Positions 45,740-54,241 of a stretch of DNA of 64,000 bases are shown piece by piece. Position 1 is the stretch's first letter. Each line of letters starts with the position of its first letter. The DNA lies in IMG/VR virus record IMGVR_UViG_3300010413_001187, positions 1 through 64,000 of that record; one strand, written 5' to 3'. A model generated the notes under the pieces. That model was not told the origin of the DNA. It did not search any database and was given only the letters and a program-made list of their open reading frames with translations. Made by a program: the position numbers and the translations under genes. The DNA is from a virus.

Positions 45740-46401
45740 TTACCGAACATCCCATAGCTCTAGATTCTAATGACCATCTGAAACCATGGGGAGCCATTCA
45801 GGATTATGGAGACCCTACTAATTTATGTAATTATATGATTACTGAATGGCCAGATAAAAAAACTTTATTAGATTTAGGCACAGCAAACGGTTCAGTAGTT
45901 GCTGGTGCAACATTTATGGGCTATGATGCTTATGGTATAGAAGGATCAGATGCTGCTCGAAAAGGACAAGGAGAGTCTGAGCCATGGGGGATTTATTATA
46001 ATACTAGACTATTCAATGCCGATTTACGCTATCCATTTTATCTTTATAAGACTATGCAGGGATATTTCAATAGAAGATGTGATATACATTATGAAACATA
46101 TGATCTTCTATGCACATTTTCGTTAATTACAGCTTGGGATGTCATGGAACATCTAACTGAGGACACGATTGATGTCACCATGAATAATATAGCTAGGCAT
46201 AGCCATAGAGGTACATTCTTCTTAGCTACTATCCAGTTTGATAATGTTGGTAATAAACTATATCACCATCTACTCAAGCATAGAGAGTGGTGGTTGGCTA
46301 AATTTGCAGAATTTGGATTTAAAAATAAAGGATTTTGTGGTGCTCATGAATTAATGCGTGGGGTTCCACAGCCAAATAGATTTTGGTTTGAAAAAGAATA
46401 A
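45730..46401 (+). CDS. SAM-dependent methyltransferase, class I
   Basis: 223 residues, overlapping the upstream gene by 10 bases, with GAGG seven bases before the ATG. Motif I LLDLGTANGS and a following acidic EGSD form the SAM-binding Rossmann core; AWDVMEHL is the motif IV region. The N-terminal signature HPIALDSNDHLKPWG is shared with the next gene (KPIALESEDHLHPAG), marking the two as paralogues. Probably O- or N-methylates a sugar of the glycan, given the neighbours; the acceptor is unknown. No membrane segment is seen. Confidence 0.8.
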   Translation: MHIVTEHPIALDSNDHLKPWGAIQDYGDPTNLCNYMITEWPDKKTLLDLGTANGSVVAGATFMGYDAYGIEGSDAARKGQGESEPWGIYYNTRLFNADLRYPFYLYKTMQGYFNRRCDIHYETYDLLCTFSLITAWDVMEHLTEDTIDVTMNNIARHSHRGTFFLATIQFDNVGNKLYHHLLKHREWWLAKFAEFGFKNKGFCGAHELMRGVPQPNRFWFEKE

Positions 46402-46422
46402 TTTAATTTTTAGGGACTATTT

Positions 46423-47040
46423 ATGAGAATAATTACTAATAAACCTATTGCTTTAGAGTCGGAGGACCATTTGCATCCTGCTGGTGCTCTTGATGACAGG
46501 TGGGTAAATGGCAAAGAGTTTTGGTCTATGTTTAAAGAGGAATTCGGAGGTGGATTTAAAATATTAGACCTTGGTACAGGTGTTGGTCAGATAGTTATTA
46601 GTGGGATTGAAGCTGGGTATGATATATATGGAATTGATGGAACGGATGCCTGTTTAGCTCTGAATACATGGAAGAAGTATCATGGTACTCGACTCTTTTT
46701 AGCAGATGTCACTGAGCCATTTACTATTGTAGACTGGAGTGCAGAGATTATAAAATTCGATTTTATAACTCTCTTTGATTTTCTGGAGCATATTCCAGAA
46801 GAAAAATTAGGTGTATTAATAACTAATATTAAGAAACATTTAAAGAAAGGTGGAACTCTCTTAGGAACTGTAGCACATGATCCAACCCAACGCCAGCATG
46901 TAACTAATTATATTCGTGCTTGGTGGTTGGAGCTATTTGCTAAATATGGATTTGTTGACAAAGGGCACCACGAGATGCTCACAATAGTAAGAAAGGATTC
47001 TATACCAAAGAAACATTTTTGGATGCAATGGGAGGCATAA
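46423..47040 (+). CDS. SAM-dependent methyltransferase, class I (paralogue of upstream gene)
   Basis: 205 residues; 21 bases separate it from its paralogue, one of the larger gaps in the island. Motif I is ILDLGTGVGQ, the adenosine-binding acid is in GIDGTDA, and TLFDFLEHIPEEK with HLKKGGTLLGTV gives the class I motif order. The shared opening pattern P-I-A-L-x-S-x-D-H-L-x-P with the preceding gene, together with the W-W-L-x2-F-A-x-(F/Y)-G-F end region in both, shows a tandem duplication followed by divergence. Likely a second methylation position or sugar. Substrate unknown. Confidence 0.8.
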   Translation: MRIITNKPIALESEDHLHPAGALDDRWVNGKEFWSMFKEEFGGGFKILDLGTGVGQIVISGIEAGYDIYGIDGTDACLALNTWKKYHGTRLFLADVTEPFTIVDWSAEIIKFDFITLFDFLEHIPEEKLGVLITNIKKHLKKGGTLLGTVAHDPTQRQHVTNYIRAWWLELFAKYGFVDKGHHEMLTIVRKDSIPKKHFWMQWEA

Positions 47041-47801
47041 TGGATCTAAAATTTTATAGGAAGGAAATGGAGAAAAAATTCTGGTCTAAATTTAATGAAT
47101 TAGAGTGGATAAGTAACATAGAAGGAACTAATTCTCCCCGAATACAGCATCTAGTTAATCTAGCTGTATCATGCTTGCCGGAAGGAGAGGCATATTTTGA
47201 GGTAGGATGTTTAAATGGATCTTCATTAGACTCGGCAAATAGAGGAAATGAAGATAAAATAAAATATGCTATGGATATAGAGATCCAGGGTCAGATGCAT
47301 AATCTGATCAGAACCATGCCTAACTTGCATTTTATGCATGGAGATTTTTTTACAGCGGATTTAAATACTTTTTTGAAGCATCCTGTTGGTGTATATTATT
47401 ATGATGCAAACCATGATTACAAACCCACTATGGATGCCCTAGAAAAAATAATTCCCTTTCTAGCTGATAAAGCAATAATATTCATGGATGATATACATGG
47501 ATACAGTCGTGTATATAATGCATGGAGAGACTTCATGAGATCTCACTCAGAACAATTTACTATTGTACATGAGTTCTGGACCGAGGACGAGTTTATCTCG
47601 TGCTCATATGGCTATAAGGAAGGCTGGTGGGATGGATTTGCTATAGCTGAATATCAGAAAGAATTTGAAAGACATGATGAAAATATAGAAGGTATAGCTA
47701 TAGCTAGATATCATAGAATAGGAGACTATAGACATAAACCGAAGGTTTTATACCCAGAAGAATTGAAATATATTCATGGCAAAGAGGAGGTTCCTATATA
47801 A
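47040..47801 (+). CDS. SAM-dependent methyltransferase (Methyltransf_24-like)
   Basis: The ATG at 47040 overlaps the previous stop and follows GGAGG by four bases; a start at 47019 is less likely. 253 residues. The core shows AYFEVGCLNGSSLDSA (motif I), YAMDIEI, then GVYYYDANHDYKPTMDAL and IIFMDDIHGY, with the D-x-N/A-H-x-Y metal-site-like pattern of the Methyltransf_24 family. Members methylate sugars and small molecules in surface-polysaccharide and antibiotic clusters. It lies between two other methyltransferases and a GT17-like transferase. Acceptor unknown. Confidence 0.75.
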   Translation: MDLKFYRKEMEKKFWSKFNELEWISNIEGTNSPRIQHLVNLAVSCLPEGEAYFEVGCLNGSSLDSANRGNEDKIKYAMDIEIQGQMHNLIRTMPNLHFMHGDFFTADLNTFLKHPVGVYYYDANHDYKPTMDALEKIIPFLADKAIIFMDDIHGYSRVYNAWRDFMRSHSEQFTIVHEFWTEDEFISCSYGYKEGWWDGFAIAEYQKEFERHDENIEGIAIARYHRIGDYRHKPKVLYPEELKYIHGKEEVPI

Positions 47802-48709
47802 TGAATATCATTTGTACATTCCCATTCTCTGAAGCATATGAGTTGGATATTCTATTACTGAAATTTAATTTGGAAAACAATTGGGTTTCTGAGTGGATAA
47901 TAGCAGAAAATGATTATACTTTCATGGGACAACCTAAAGGATTCAGTTTAAAAAGATTATTGAACGAGGATGAAAGATTTATTCCATTTAGAAATAAAAT
48001 AACAGTTATAGAGAAAAGTATTAATCTGAAATTAAGTGGTAAGGAGGGAGACTTTTCAATAGGGCATAATCAACGTAATTCTGTAAAAGATTACATAGTC
48101 GATAAACATCCTGATGGAACTAGAGTTATTGTGTGTGATATAGATCAGGCTTATGATTTTGAGGGAGGTTTAAGAACCAAGTCAATGCTTGATTTCTTAA
48201 CTCAATATAAGGACCAAGCTATATCCTTTCCTATTATGAAGTTTTGGTACGACATAGATAATTTTGGACACTATCTCAGGCAACATTGTATCAAACCAAT
48301 AGAGCATATAAAAAGAAGAGATGGTATTGTTTACTCTGAATCTCCAGGGGCCAGATTTCATGCTCTAGATTATAACCTTAATCAATTTACTATATTCGAA
48401 TATACTTTTTGTTATTCTAAGAAAGATATAATGAGAAAGCTTGATACCTACGGACATTTTCCTTTCAATGAGTATGATGTAAATATAGCTCTAAAATGTA
48501 ATCATTGGATCAGACGAAGTCAAGTAGGAGACGTATGCCCTCCCCCTAGTAAAGAACATAATCCATGGTTTGAAATGGTGGAACTAAATTATGGTAATGC
48601 ACCACAGTATGTTTTAGAGAATTTTGATTTATTAAAAACAAAGAATGTTGATCTAAATTATAAAGAAAATAGAAAAGAACATTATCCTCAGTATTTTAGG
48701 AGAGACTAA
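47801..48709 (+). CDS. Glycosyltransferase family 17-like, copy 1
   Basis: 302 residues. The opening MNIICTFPFSEAYELDILLL, then WIIAENDYTF and KGF, matches the GT17 layout (beta-1,4-mannosyl-glycoprotein N-acetylglucosaminyltransferase type), in which a D-x-F-x-F/Y-x-E-x-(D/H)-x-L-x-I-R-L-like start is followed by ES/EN-x-T-F. DID at 113-115 would be the DxD metal-nucleotide motif. It shares 64 of its first 120 residues, ungapped by my hand count, with the copy at 51588-52487. GAGGAGG precedes the ATG. It forms a two-gene cassette with the following epimerase, repeated 4 kb downstream. Donor and acceptor unknown. Confidence 0.75.
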   Translation: MNIICTFPFSEAYELDILLLKFNLENNWVSEWIIAENDYTFMGQPKGFSLKRLLNEDERFIPFRNKITVIEKSINLKLSGKEGDFSIGHNQRNSVKDYIVDKHPDGTRVIVCDIDQAYDFEGGLRTKSMLDFLTQYKDQAISFPIMKFWYDIDNFGHYLRQHCIKPIEHIKRRDGIVYSESPGARFHALDYNLNQFTIFEYTFCYSKKDIMRKLDTYGHFPFNEYDVNIALKCNHWIRRSQVGDVCPPPSKEHNPWFEMVELNYGNAPQYVLENFDLLKTKNVDLNYKENRKEHYPQYFRRD

Positions 48710-49710
48710 TGAAAGCAATTGTATTAGGAGGTGCAGGGTATATAGGATCCGTATTGTGTCCGGTTTTATTATATAAGGATTGGGATGTAGTAATCTTTGA
48801 CAGATTTTTCTTTGGCCGACCAACTATGTCTAATGGGATTGAATTAGTGCAAGGTGATATTAGATCAATAAATGCAAATCTCTTTGATGACGTAGAGTTA
48901 GTTATTGATTTAGCCGGTATGTCTAATGATCCTTCTGCAGATTTAGATCCTAAGATAACGAAAGATATTCATTATAGTACTGTAAAGGCTGCTAAGAAAG
49001 CTAAGTCTAAAAGAGTCTCTAGATACATATATGCTTCATCTTGCAGTGTATATGGACATGGGGAAGAAAAGCTACTTAAAGAAACCTCCCCAACTAATCC
49101 AGTATCTCTATATGCTAAGACAAAATTAAAAGCAGAGCAGGATTTATTAGCATTATCAGACAAATCTTTCTGTGTTACAATTTTACGTAATGCCACTGTC
49201 TATGGACTTTCACCACGCATGAGATTTGATTTAGTAGTAAATCTAATGACTCTTACAGCATGGCAAAAAGGACGTATTTATATTATGGGTGGAGGGGCTC
49301 AGTGGAGACCATTGATACATGTCGAAGATGTGGCTAGAGCTTTTATGCTAATTGCTGATAAACCTGTGACTCAGGTACTTAGTCAAATTTTTAATGTAGG
49401 GTTTGATGACCAGAATTATCAGATCATGGATATTGCTAAACTAATAAAGAGAGTTATGCCAACTGTTGAATTGGAAGTAATACCAGAGGATGCTGATAAA
49501 AGAACTTATAATGTTAGTTTTGAAAAATTAAGAAGACTAGGACTAATTGCTAGAAATGATGTTGAAAAAGGGATTCGTGAGATAAAACAAGCTTTGGAGG
49601 AGGGTCTAATCTCTGATACAATAAAAACTAGAACAGTAAAATATTATCAATATCTAATCGAAGCAGATAAACTATTAGATGAAGTAAAATATAAGGGGAA
49701 ATTATTCTAA
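48709..49710 (+). CDS. NAD(P)-dependent sugar epimerase/dehydratase family (SDR), copy 1
   Basis: 333 residues. Rossmann motif VLGGAGYIGSV at the N terminus, a DLAG strand, then YASSCSVYG and the catalytic Y-x3-K in SLYAKTK, followed by LRNATVYG and WRPLIHVEDVARAF. This is an extended SDR acting on nucleotide sugars (epimerase or reductase). The serine-rich SSCSVYG replaces the TDEVYG of 4,6-dehydratases, so dehydratase activity is not supported. The C terminus has an unusual R-T-V-K-Y-Y-Q-Y helix shared with its paralogue at 52497-53516. Linked to a GT17-like gene upstream and a sugar aminotransferase downstream. Confidence 0.85.
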   Translation: MKAIVLGGAGYIGSVLCPVLLYKDWDVVIFDRFFFGRPTMSNGIELVQGDIRSINANLFDDVELVIDLAGMSNDPSADLDPKITKDIHYSTVKAAKKAKSKRVSRYIYASSCSVYGHGEEKLLKETSPTNPVSLYAKTKLKAEQDLLALSDKSFCVTILRNATVYGLSPRMRFDLVVNLMTLTAWQKGRIYIMGGGAQWRPLIHVEDVARAFMLIADKPVTQVLSQIFNVGFDDQNYQIMDIAKLIKRVMPTVELEVIPEDADKRTYNVSFEKLRRLGLIARNDVEKGIREIKQALEEGLISDTIKTRTVKYYQYLIEADKLLDEVKYKGKLF

Positions 49711-50861
49711 TGCAAGTTCCATTTTATAGACACAATGTTGGGGAAAAAGAAATAGAGGCTGTTAATGATGTACTACGATCAGTCTTTCTAACAACGGGCG
49801 AAGTAACAAAAGAGTTTGAAGAAAAGTTTGCTAGATATCTTCGAGTAGATTATGTTATAGGTGTATCAAGTTGTACTGAAGCTATGTTTTTACTTCTAAA
49901 AGCCCATGATATAGGTGAGGGAGATTTTGTAATAACAACTCCACTTAGTTTTATTGCAACAGCTAATGCAATAATCCACACGGGAGCCATTCCAAAATTT
50001 GTCGATGTTGATTACCGTACAGGCAATATGGATCTTCGTCAAGTTGGATATGAGATAGATCGTTATAGGGGAGATAAGGATTCTCAGGGTTATGCAGCTG
50101 TCATGCCGGTACATCTATATGGCCATATGGTTGATATGTATAGACTTGAACAGATAGCTGCTAGACATGGTTTAATTGTTATAGAAGATGCCGCGCATTC
50201 TATTGAGGCTACGGATGAAAATGGGCACGGACCAGCCTGTTTTAGTGTTGGAGCTTGTTTTAGTTTTTATGCAACAAAGAATATAACATGCGGAGAGGGC
50301 GGGGCAATAGCAACTAATTATTATAGTTTAGACCCACAACTAAGACAAATGCGCCTTCACGGTATGACTAAGGGCGCAGCGGACAGGTATAATAAAAAAT
50401 ATACTCATTATGATATGTTAACAATGGGCTATAAATCCAATATGACAAATATTCAAGCTGCTATGCTTTTAAATCAATTAGATCATATAGAGGAAAGATT
50501 GAAACTACGTGAATCAATATGTAAAAAATATGAAGAGGCATTCAAGCCAATAGATGGGATAGATTTCCCTAAAGTTTTGCCTGATTATAGAAGCGCTAGG
50601 CACCTATTCACCATTTGGGTAGACCCACACAGACGCGATACAATATTGCATAGATTACAAGATGCAGGAATTGGAGTATCTGTTCATTTTAGACCTATTC
50701 ATTTAATGGAATATTATAAAGATCGATTCGGGTATAGAAGGGGAGACTTTCCTGTGGCAGAGCGTATTGGCGATTCAACTATTACTCTCCCATTGTATCC
50801 TACTCTAACTGATATTGAAGTAGAATATGTAATTGAACAGACAATTAAGGCAGTAAAATGA
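49710..50861 (+). CDS. Sugar aminotransferase, DegT/DnrJ/EryC1/StrS family
   Basis: 383 residues, typical length. The PLP lysine is Lys190 in SFYATKNITCGEGG; Asp160 and His163 sit in IEDAAHSIEA; the first PLP-phosphate contact region is SSCTEAMFLLL; and PLSFIATANAIIHTGA and VMPVHLYGH complete the family signature. It converts a nucleotide-linked 3- or 4-keto sugar to the amino sugar using glutamate. An acetyltransferase downstream (53522-54220) could acylate the product. The keto substrate would need a dehydratase that I do not see in the window. The ATG overlaps the previous stop. Confidence 0.88.
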   Translation: MQVPFYRHNVGEKEIEAVNDVLRSVFLTTGEVTKEFEEKFARYLRVDYVIGVSSCTEAMFLLLKAHDIGEGDFVITTPLSFIATANAIIHTGAIPKFVDVDYRTGNMDLRQVGYEIDRYRGDKDSQGYAAVMPVHLYGHMVDMYRLEQIAARHGLIVIEDAAHSIEATDENGHGPACFSVGACFSFYATKNITCGEGGAIATNYYSLDPQLRQMRLHGMTKGAADRYNKKYTHYDMLTMGYKSNMTNIQAAMLLNQLDHIEERLKLRESICKKYEEAFKPIDGIDFPKVLPDYRSARHLFTIWVDPHRRDTILHRLQDAGIGVSVHFRPIHLMEYYKDRFGYRRGDFPVAERIGDSTITLPLYPTLTDIEVEYVIEQTIKAVK

Positions 50862-51601
50862 CAATAGTTATACCCATCATAACCATACCACGTAGTGGAA
50901 CACATTTCACGAATGAAATTATTCGACAATATAGTTTGCTTAAGAATCAACGATTTATTAAATTCTTTTCATCTTATGCTGGTGGCATATCAGAATCTTT
51001 TTGTCAACGGGGGCTAGAAGATATAAAAGGCGAGATAAATGAATATATAGATGATTCTGAATATTTTACTTTTCTAGGCCATTGGTCATATGATGAATCT
51101 TTATATGAATTTTTTAGACAATTTAAACCAATCTTTGTTTACAGGAATCCTTTAGATGTTGCAGTATCATATCTTGAAGGAGCATATAGTCTTAAACTTG
51201 TAGATCCTGTAGCTGGTTTATTAAAACTACATGAGCACAAAATCTCAGCTTATTATAAATTTTTGAGAGGCATCCCGCATATAGATCATCCATGGGCTCG
51301 TGGGTTCAGACAGATATTTGAAGATAGATTGGCTTGGTTAGATAAAGAACTTCTTATTATAAGATATGAAGACCTTCTGCTTAATCCTGATACAATAGCT
51401 AAAAAATTATCTAGATATTTGGGCCTTGAACTTGAAGGTACTATAATTGCTATAAAGAATGCTACTCATAATCCTGATAGTATTACACTAAGGAACGGCG
51501 AAATAGGGGATTGGAAATCTTGTATGCCGCCTGAAATGCAAGAGATATATATTAAAGAGATAGGAGATATTATTGAGGAGTTGGGATATGAATATAATTG
51601 A
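50858..51601 (+). CDS. PAPS-dependent sulfotransferase (Sulfotransfer_1-like)
   Basis: 247 residues, ATGA overlap with the aminotransferase gene. The N-terminal phosphosulfate-binding loop IPRSGTHFTNE (Pro11-His16) matches PKSGTTW-type loops that bind the 5'-phosphosulfate of PAPS. IFVYRNPLDVAVSYLEG provides Arg96 and Ser104 for the 3'-phosphate. IIRYEDLLLNP and KKLSRYLGLEL are the conserved C-terminal family segments. A sulfate group would be placed on a hydroxyl or amine of a sugar or small molecule. An APS kinase gene 3.5 kb downstream can supply PAPS. Acceptor unknown; Trp/Lys usual in the loop are Arg and Phe here. Confidence 0.85.
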   Translation: MTIVIPIITIPRSGTHFTNEIIRQYSLLKNQRFIKFFSSYAGGISESFCQRGLEDIKGEINEYIDDSEYFTFLGHWSYDESLYEFFRQFKPIFVYRNPLDVAVSYLEGAYSLKLVDPVAGLLKLHEHKISAYYKFLRGIPHIDHPWARGFRQIFEDRLAWLDKELLIIRYEDLLLNPDTIAKKLSRYLGLELEGTIIAIKNATHNPDSITLRNGEIGDWKSCMPPEMQEIYIKEIGDIIEELGYEYN

Positions 51602-52487
51602 TACATTTCCTTATTCTGAGCCTCATGAGCTAGATATATTATTGATTAAATTTCACCTAGAAGACGCTGGTGTTAATAAATGGATTATATGTGAGAATGA
51701 TTATACTTTTAGAAATCAATATAAAGGTTTTACTTTGATAAGTAGTTTAGATACTGATTCTAGATTTGATAAATTTAGAGATAAGATAATTGTGATAGAA
51801 AAATCGTACTCATCCACTGTCAATGATTTATCGGATGATTTTAAGATAGGAAACAAACAAAGAAAATTTGGACAAGATTATATTGATAATAATTTTGATG
51901 ATGATACATGGGTAATAATATCTGATGTGGATGAAAGTTTCGATTTTAATGATCAGAGAAGTGCTAATCGTATTTATGATGTTCTTGAAAGAGATAGGGA
52001 TCAGTCGCTTTATTATTTTTCTAGACGTAGATATTGGTATGATTTTAATAATTATGCTTTTATCTTATATCACTTTCCTATTATGTCTTTAAGTAAAGCT
52101 AGAGGTAATTTGCTTAATCATTCTCATAAGAAACTATATCCATACAACTTAGACACACCTGTAGGTTTTGAGTATTCATTCTGTTTTAGTTTAGAACACA
52201 TAATCAGGAAACTAGATACTTATGGTCATATTGGTTATACAAGAGAGGATGTTGAATTAGCCTTGAAGTTGAATTGTTGGATGCTGAAATCTTACAAGAA
52301 AGAAAGGTTACGAAGCCCTCAATATTATATAGATAATAATAGCTTGCAATGTTGGTTTGAAACAATAGAATTAACTGACAATAATTCCCCGGCCTACGTA
52401 AGAGAGAATTTGGAATGGTTAAAGACTAATGTAGTGGATAAGAATTATATTAATAATAGAAAGGTAGAGTACCCAGAATATTTTTAG
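51588..52487 (+). CDS. Glycosyltransferase family 17-like, copy 2
   Basis: I choose the ATG at 51588, seven bases after GAGGAG, over a TTG at 51573 because it restores the MNII-x-TFP(F/Y)SE opening of its paralogue. 299 residues. WIICENDYTF, DVD at 113-115 and LDTYGHIGYTREDVELALKL correspond to copy 1 position for position. Together with the next gene it repeats the GT17-epimerase pair found at 47801-49710. It overlaps the sulfotransferase by 14 bases. Predicted cytoplasmic glycosyl transfer; donor and acceptor unknown. Confidence 0.75.
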   Translation: MNIIDTFPYSEPHELDILLIKFHLEDAGVNKWIICENDYTFRNQYKGFTLISSLDTDSRFDKFRDKIIVIEKSYSSTVNDLSDDFKIGNKQRKFGQDYIDNNFDDDTWVIISDVDESFDFNDQRSANRIYDVLERDRDQSLYYFSRRRYWYDFNNYAFILYHFPIMSLSKARGNLLNHSHKKLYPYNLDTPVGFEYSFCFSLEHIIRKLDTYGHIGYTREDVELALKLNCWMLKSYKKERLRSPQYYIDNNSLQCWFETIELTDNNSPAYVRENLEWLKTNVVDKNYINNRKVEYPEYF

Positions 52488-52496
52488 GGAGTTATT

Positions 52497-53516
52497 ATGA
52501 AAATTTTGGTTTTAGGAGGGGCTGGTTATATTGGGGTGCCTCTAATTAAACGGCTTCTCGATGAAGGTGATATAGTTATATTAAAAGATAGATTCTTATA
52601 TGGGCGCGATAGTCTATTATGCTTAAAAGATTATGCTAATTTGTATGTAGAAAAAACTGATGTGAGAGATGTGCATCATTCTTGGTTTAATAAAGTAGAT
52701 GCAGTAGTTGATCTGGCTTCTCTTACTGGGGATCCAGCTTCTAATTTGGTACCTGAGGCTACTAAAGATTTTCATTTGGCTACGGGAAATGTACTACAAA
52801 TGTCTAAAAAGATGGGTATATCCAGATATGTTTATGCCTCTTCATGTAGTGTATATGGCGCAGCAAACTTGGATATAGTTAATGAAACTTCTCCTGTTAA
52901 TCCTGTTTCGCTGTATGCCAGGACTAAACTAGAAGCTGAGAAATTAGTTATGGGACAATCCACAGATGAATTGGGAGTAGTTTGTTTACGTAATAGTACT
53001 ATATATGGGCTCGCACCACGTATGCGCTTTGATCTGGTAGTGAATATCATGGCTCTTAATGCTTGGCAATATGGAAGAGTCGATGTACATGGTGGTGGAA
53101 CACAATGGAGGCCATTTATTCACGTAGAGGACACCGCTAGAGCATTTTTGCTCGCGACTAAAGCTCCTCATGCGGTTGTTAAAGATAAGATATTTAATGT
53201 GGGTGATAACGAGCATAATTATCGCATTATTGATATAGCTAATATAATAAAAAGTATGAGACCCAGTACCGAAATCATTATCCACAGGGACACAGAGGAC
53301 CATAGAACGTATAATGTTAAGTTTGATCTAATAGAACAGGAGTTAGGCTTTAAAGCAATATTGGGAATTCAAGATGGGGTCTCAGAGATTTGGAATGCTT
53401 TGGATAATGGACTGGATTATAATGATATTAGAACTAGTAACGTTAAGTATCTAGAGCATCTTTTACAATTGGAATCTTTTATAGATAAACTAAAATATAA
53501 AGGCAGAATTTTATAA
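52497..53516 (+). CDS. NAD(P)-dependent sugar epimerase/dehydratase family (SDR), copy 2
   Basis: 339 residues, AGGGAG before the ATG. VLGGAGYIGVPL, YASSCSVYG, SLYARTK (Y-x3-K), LRNSTIYG and WRPFIHVEDTARAFLL reproduce the first copy at 48709-49710 almost motif for motif, including the C-terminal T-S-N-V-K-Y helix and K-Y-K-G-R-I-L end. Duplicates that remain intact imply two different nucleotide-sugar substrates or a selected dosage effect. As in copy 1, SSCSVYG argues against 4,6-dehydratase activity. Confidence 0.85.
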   Translation: MKILVLGGAGYIGVPLIKRLLDEGDIVILKDRFLYGRDSLLCLKDYANLYVEKTDVRDVHHSWFNKVDAVVDLASLTGDPASNLVPEATKDFHLATGNVLQMSKKMGISRYVYASSCSVYGAANLDIVNETSPVNPVSLYARTKLEAEKLVMGQSTDELGVVCLRNSTIYGLAPRMRFDLVVNIMALNAWQYGRVDVHGGGTQWRPFIHVEDTARAFLLATKAPHAVVKDKIFNVGDNEHNYRIIDIANIIKSMRPSTEIIIHRDTEDHRTYNVKFDLIEQELGFKAILGIQDGVSEIWNALDNGLDYNDIRTSNVKYLEHLLQLESFIDKLKYKGRIL

Positions 53517-53521
53517 GTAAT

Positions 53522-54220
53522 ATGGTTGATAAAATATTTAAAAAAGACGAATGGCTAACTAATATATTAGAGTACGATGTTTATAATATTGATTATGATA
53601 GCATTAAACATTATAAAAAGGAATTAGTGCTACCCTATTCTGCTTTATATTGTATTAAAATCCCTAATAATGATGTAATTACTACAATCACATTAATTAA
53701 TTCTGGCTTTGAATACATATGCAATAATATAGTTTTTGAATTAGTGGAGCATTCAATCGTTCAGAATAATACAGGGATTAATATATGTCCTTACTCTGCT
53801 AAAATGCAGTCTGATATCTTATGGACTGCTGGAAAAAGTTTTTCTTTTAGTCGATTTCATAAGGATCAAAAAATACCAGAGTATAAAGCTAATAAGATAT
53901 ATCAAGAATGGATAAAAAATCATATTGAAGGAAAGAGAGGGGATGGGTTATTGGTAGCAGAAAAAGACGGAATCACAGTAGGTTTCTTGGCTACAATATC
54001 AACTGAAAACTATGTTTCTATTGATTTGATATGTGTTAATAGTGATTACCAAAAACTAGGAGTAGCGTCATCATTGGTAAGTTTTTTTATTGAAACTGTT
54101 TATGGCAAAAAGATAAGAGTAGAAACGCAATCAAGCAATATACCTGCTATAAAATTATATGAAAAATATAACTTTAAGATAAAAGAAACTTTTAATGTTT
54201 TTCATTTTCATAAATTTTAA
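53522..54220 (+). CDS. GNAT N-acetyltransferase, WecD-like
   Basis: 232 residues, near the 224 of WecD-type (dTDP-4-amino-4,6-dideoxygalactose) acetyltransferases. The N-terminal half has the partially degenerate first GNAT-like lobe typical of that group. The C-terminal lobe has ISTENYVSIDLICVNSDY, acetyl-CoA motif A in YQKLGVASSLVSFFIE (Q-x2-G-x-A), then AIKLYEKYNF. It would acetylate the amino group made by the DegT aminotransferase at 49710-50861. A weak ribosome site precedes the ATG. The chemistry is probable; the sugar is unknown. Confidence 0.75.
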   Translation: MVDKIFKKDEWLTNILEYDVYNIDYDSIKHYKKELVLPYSALYCIKIPNNDVITTITLINSGFEYICNNIVFELVEHSIVQNNTGINICPYSAKMQSDILWTAGKSFSFSRFHKDQKIPEYKANKIYQEWIKNHIEGKRGDGLLVAEKDGITVGFLATISTENYVSIDLICVNSDYQKLGVASSLVSFFIETVYGKKIRVETQSSNIPAIKLYEKYNFKIKETFNVFHFHKF

Positions 54221-54241
54221 TAAATGTGTAGGAGACAAGAC

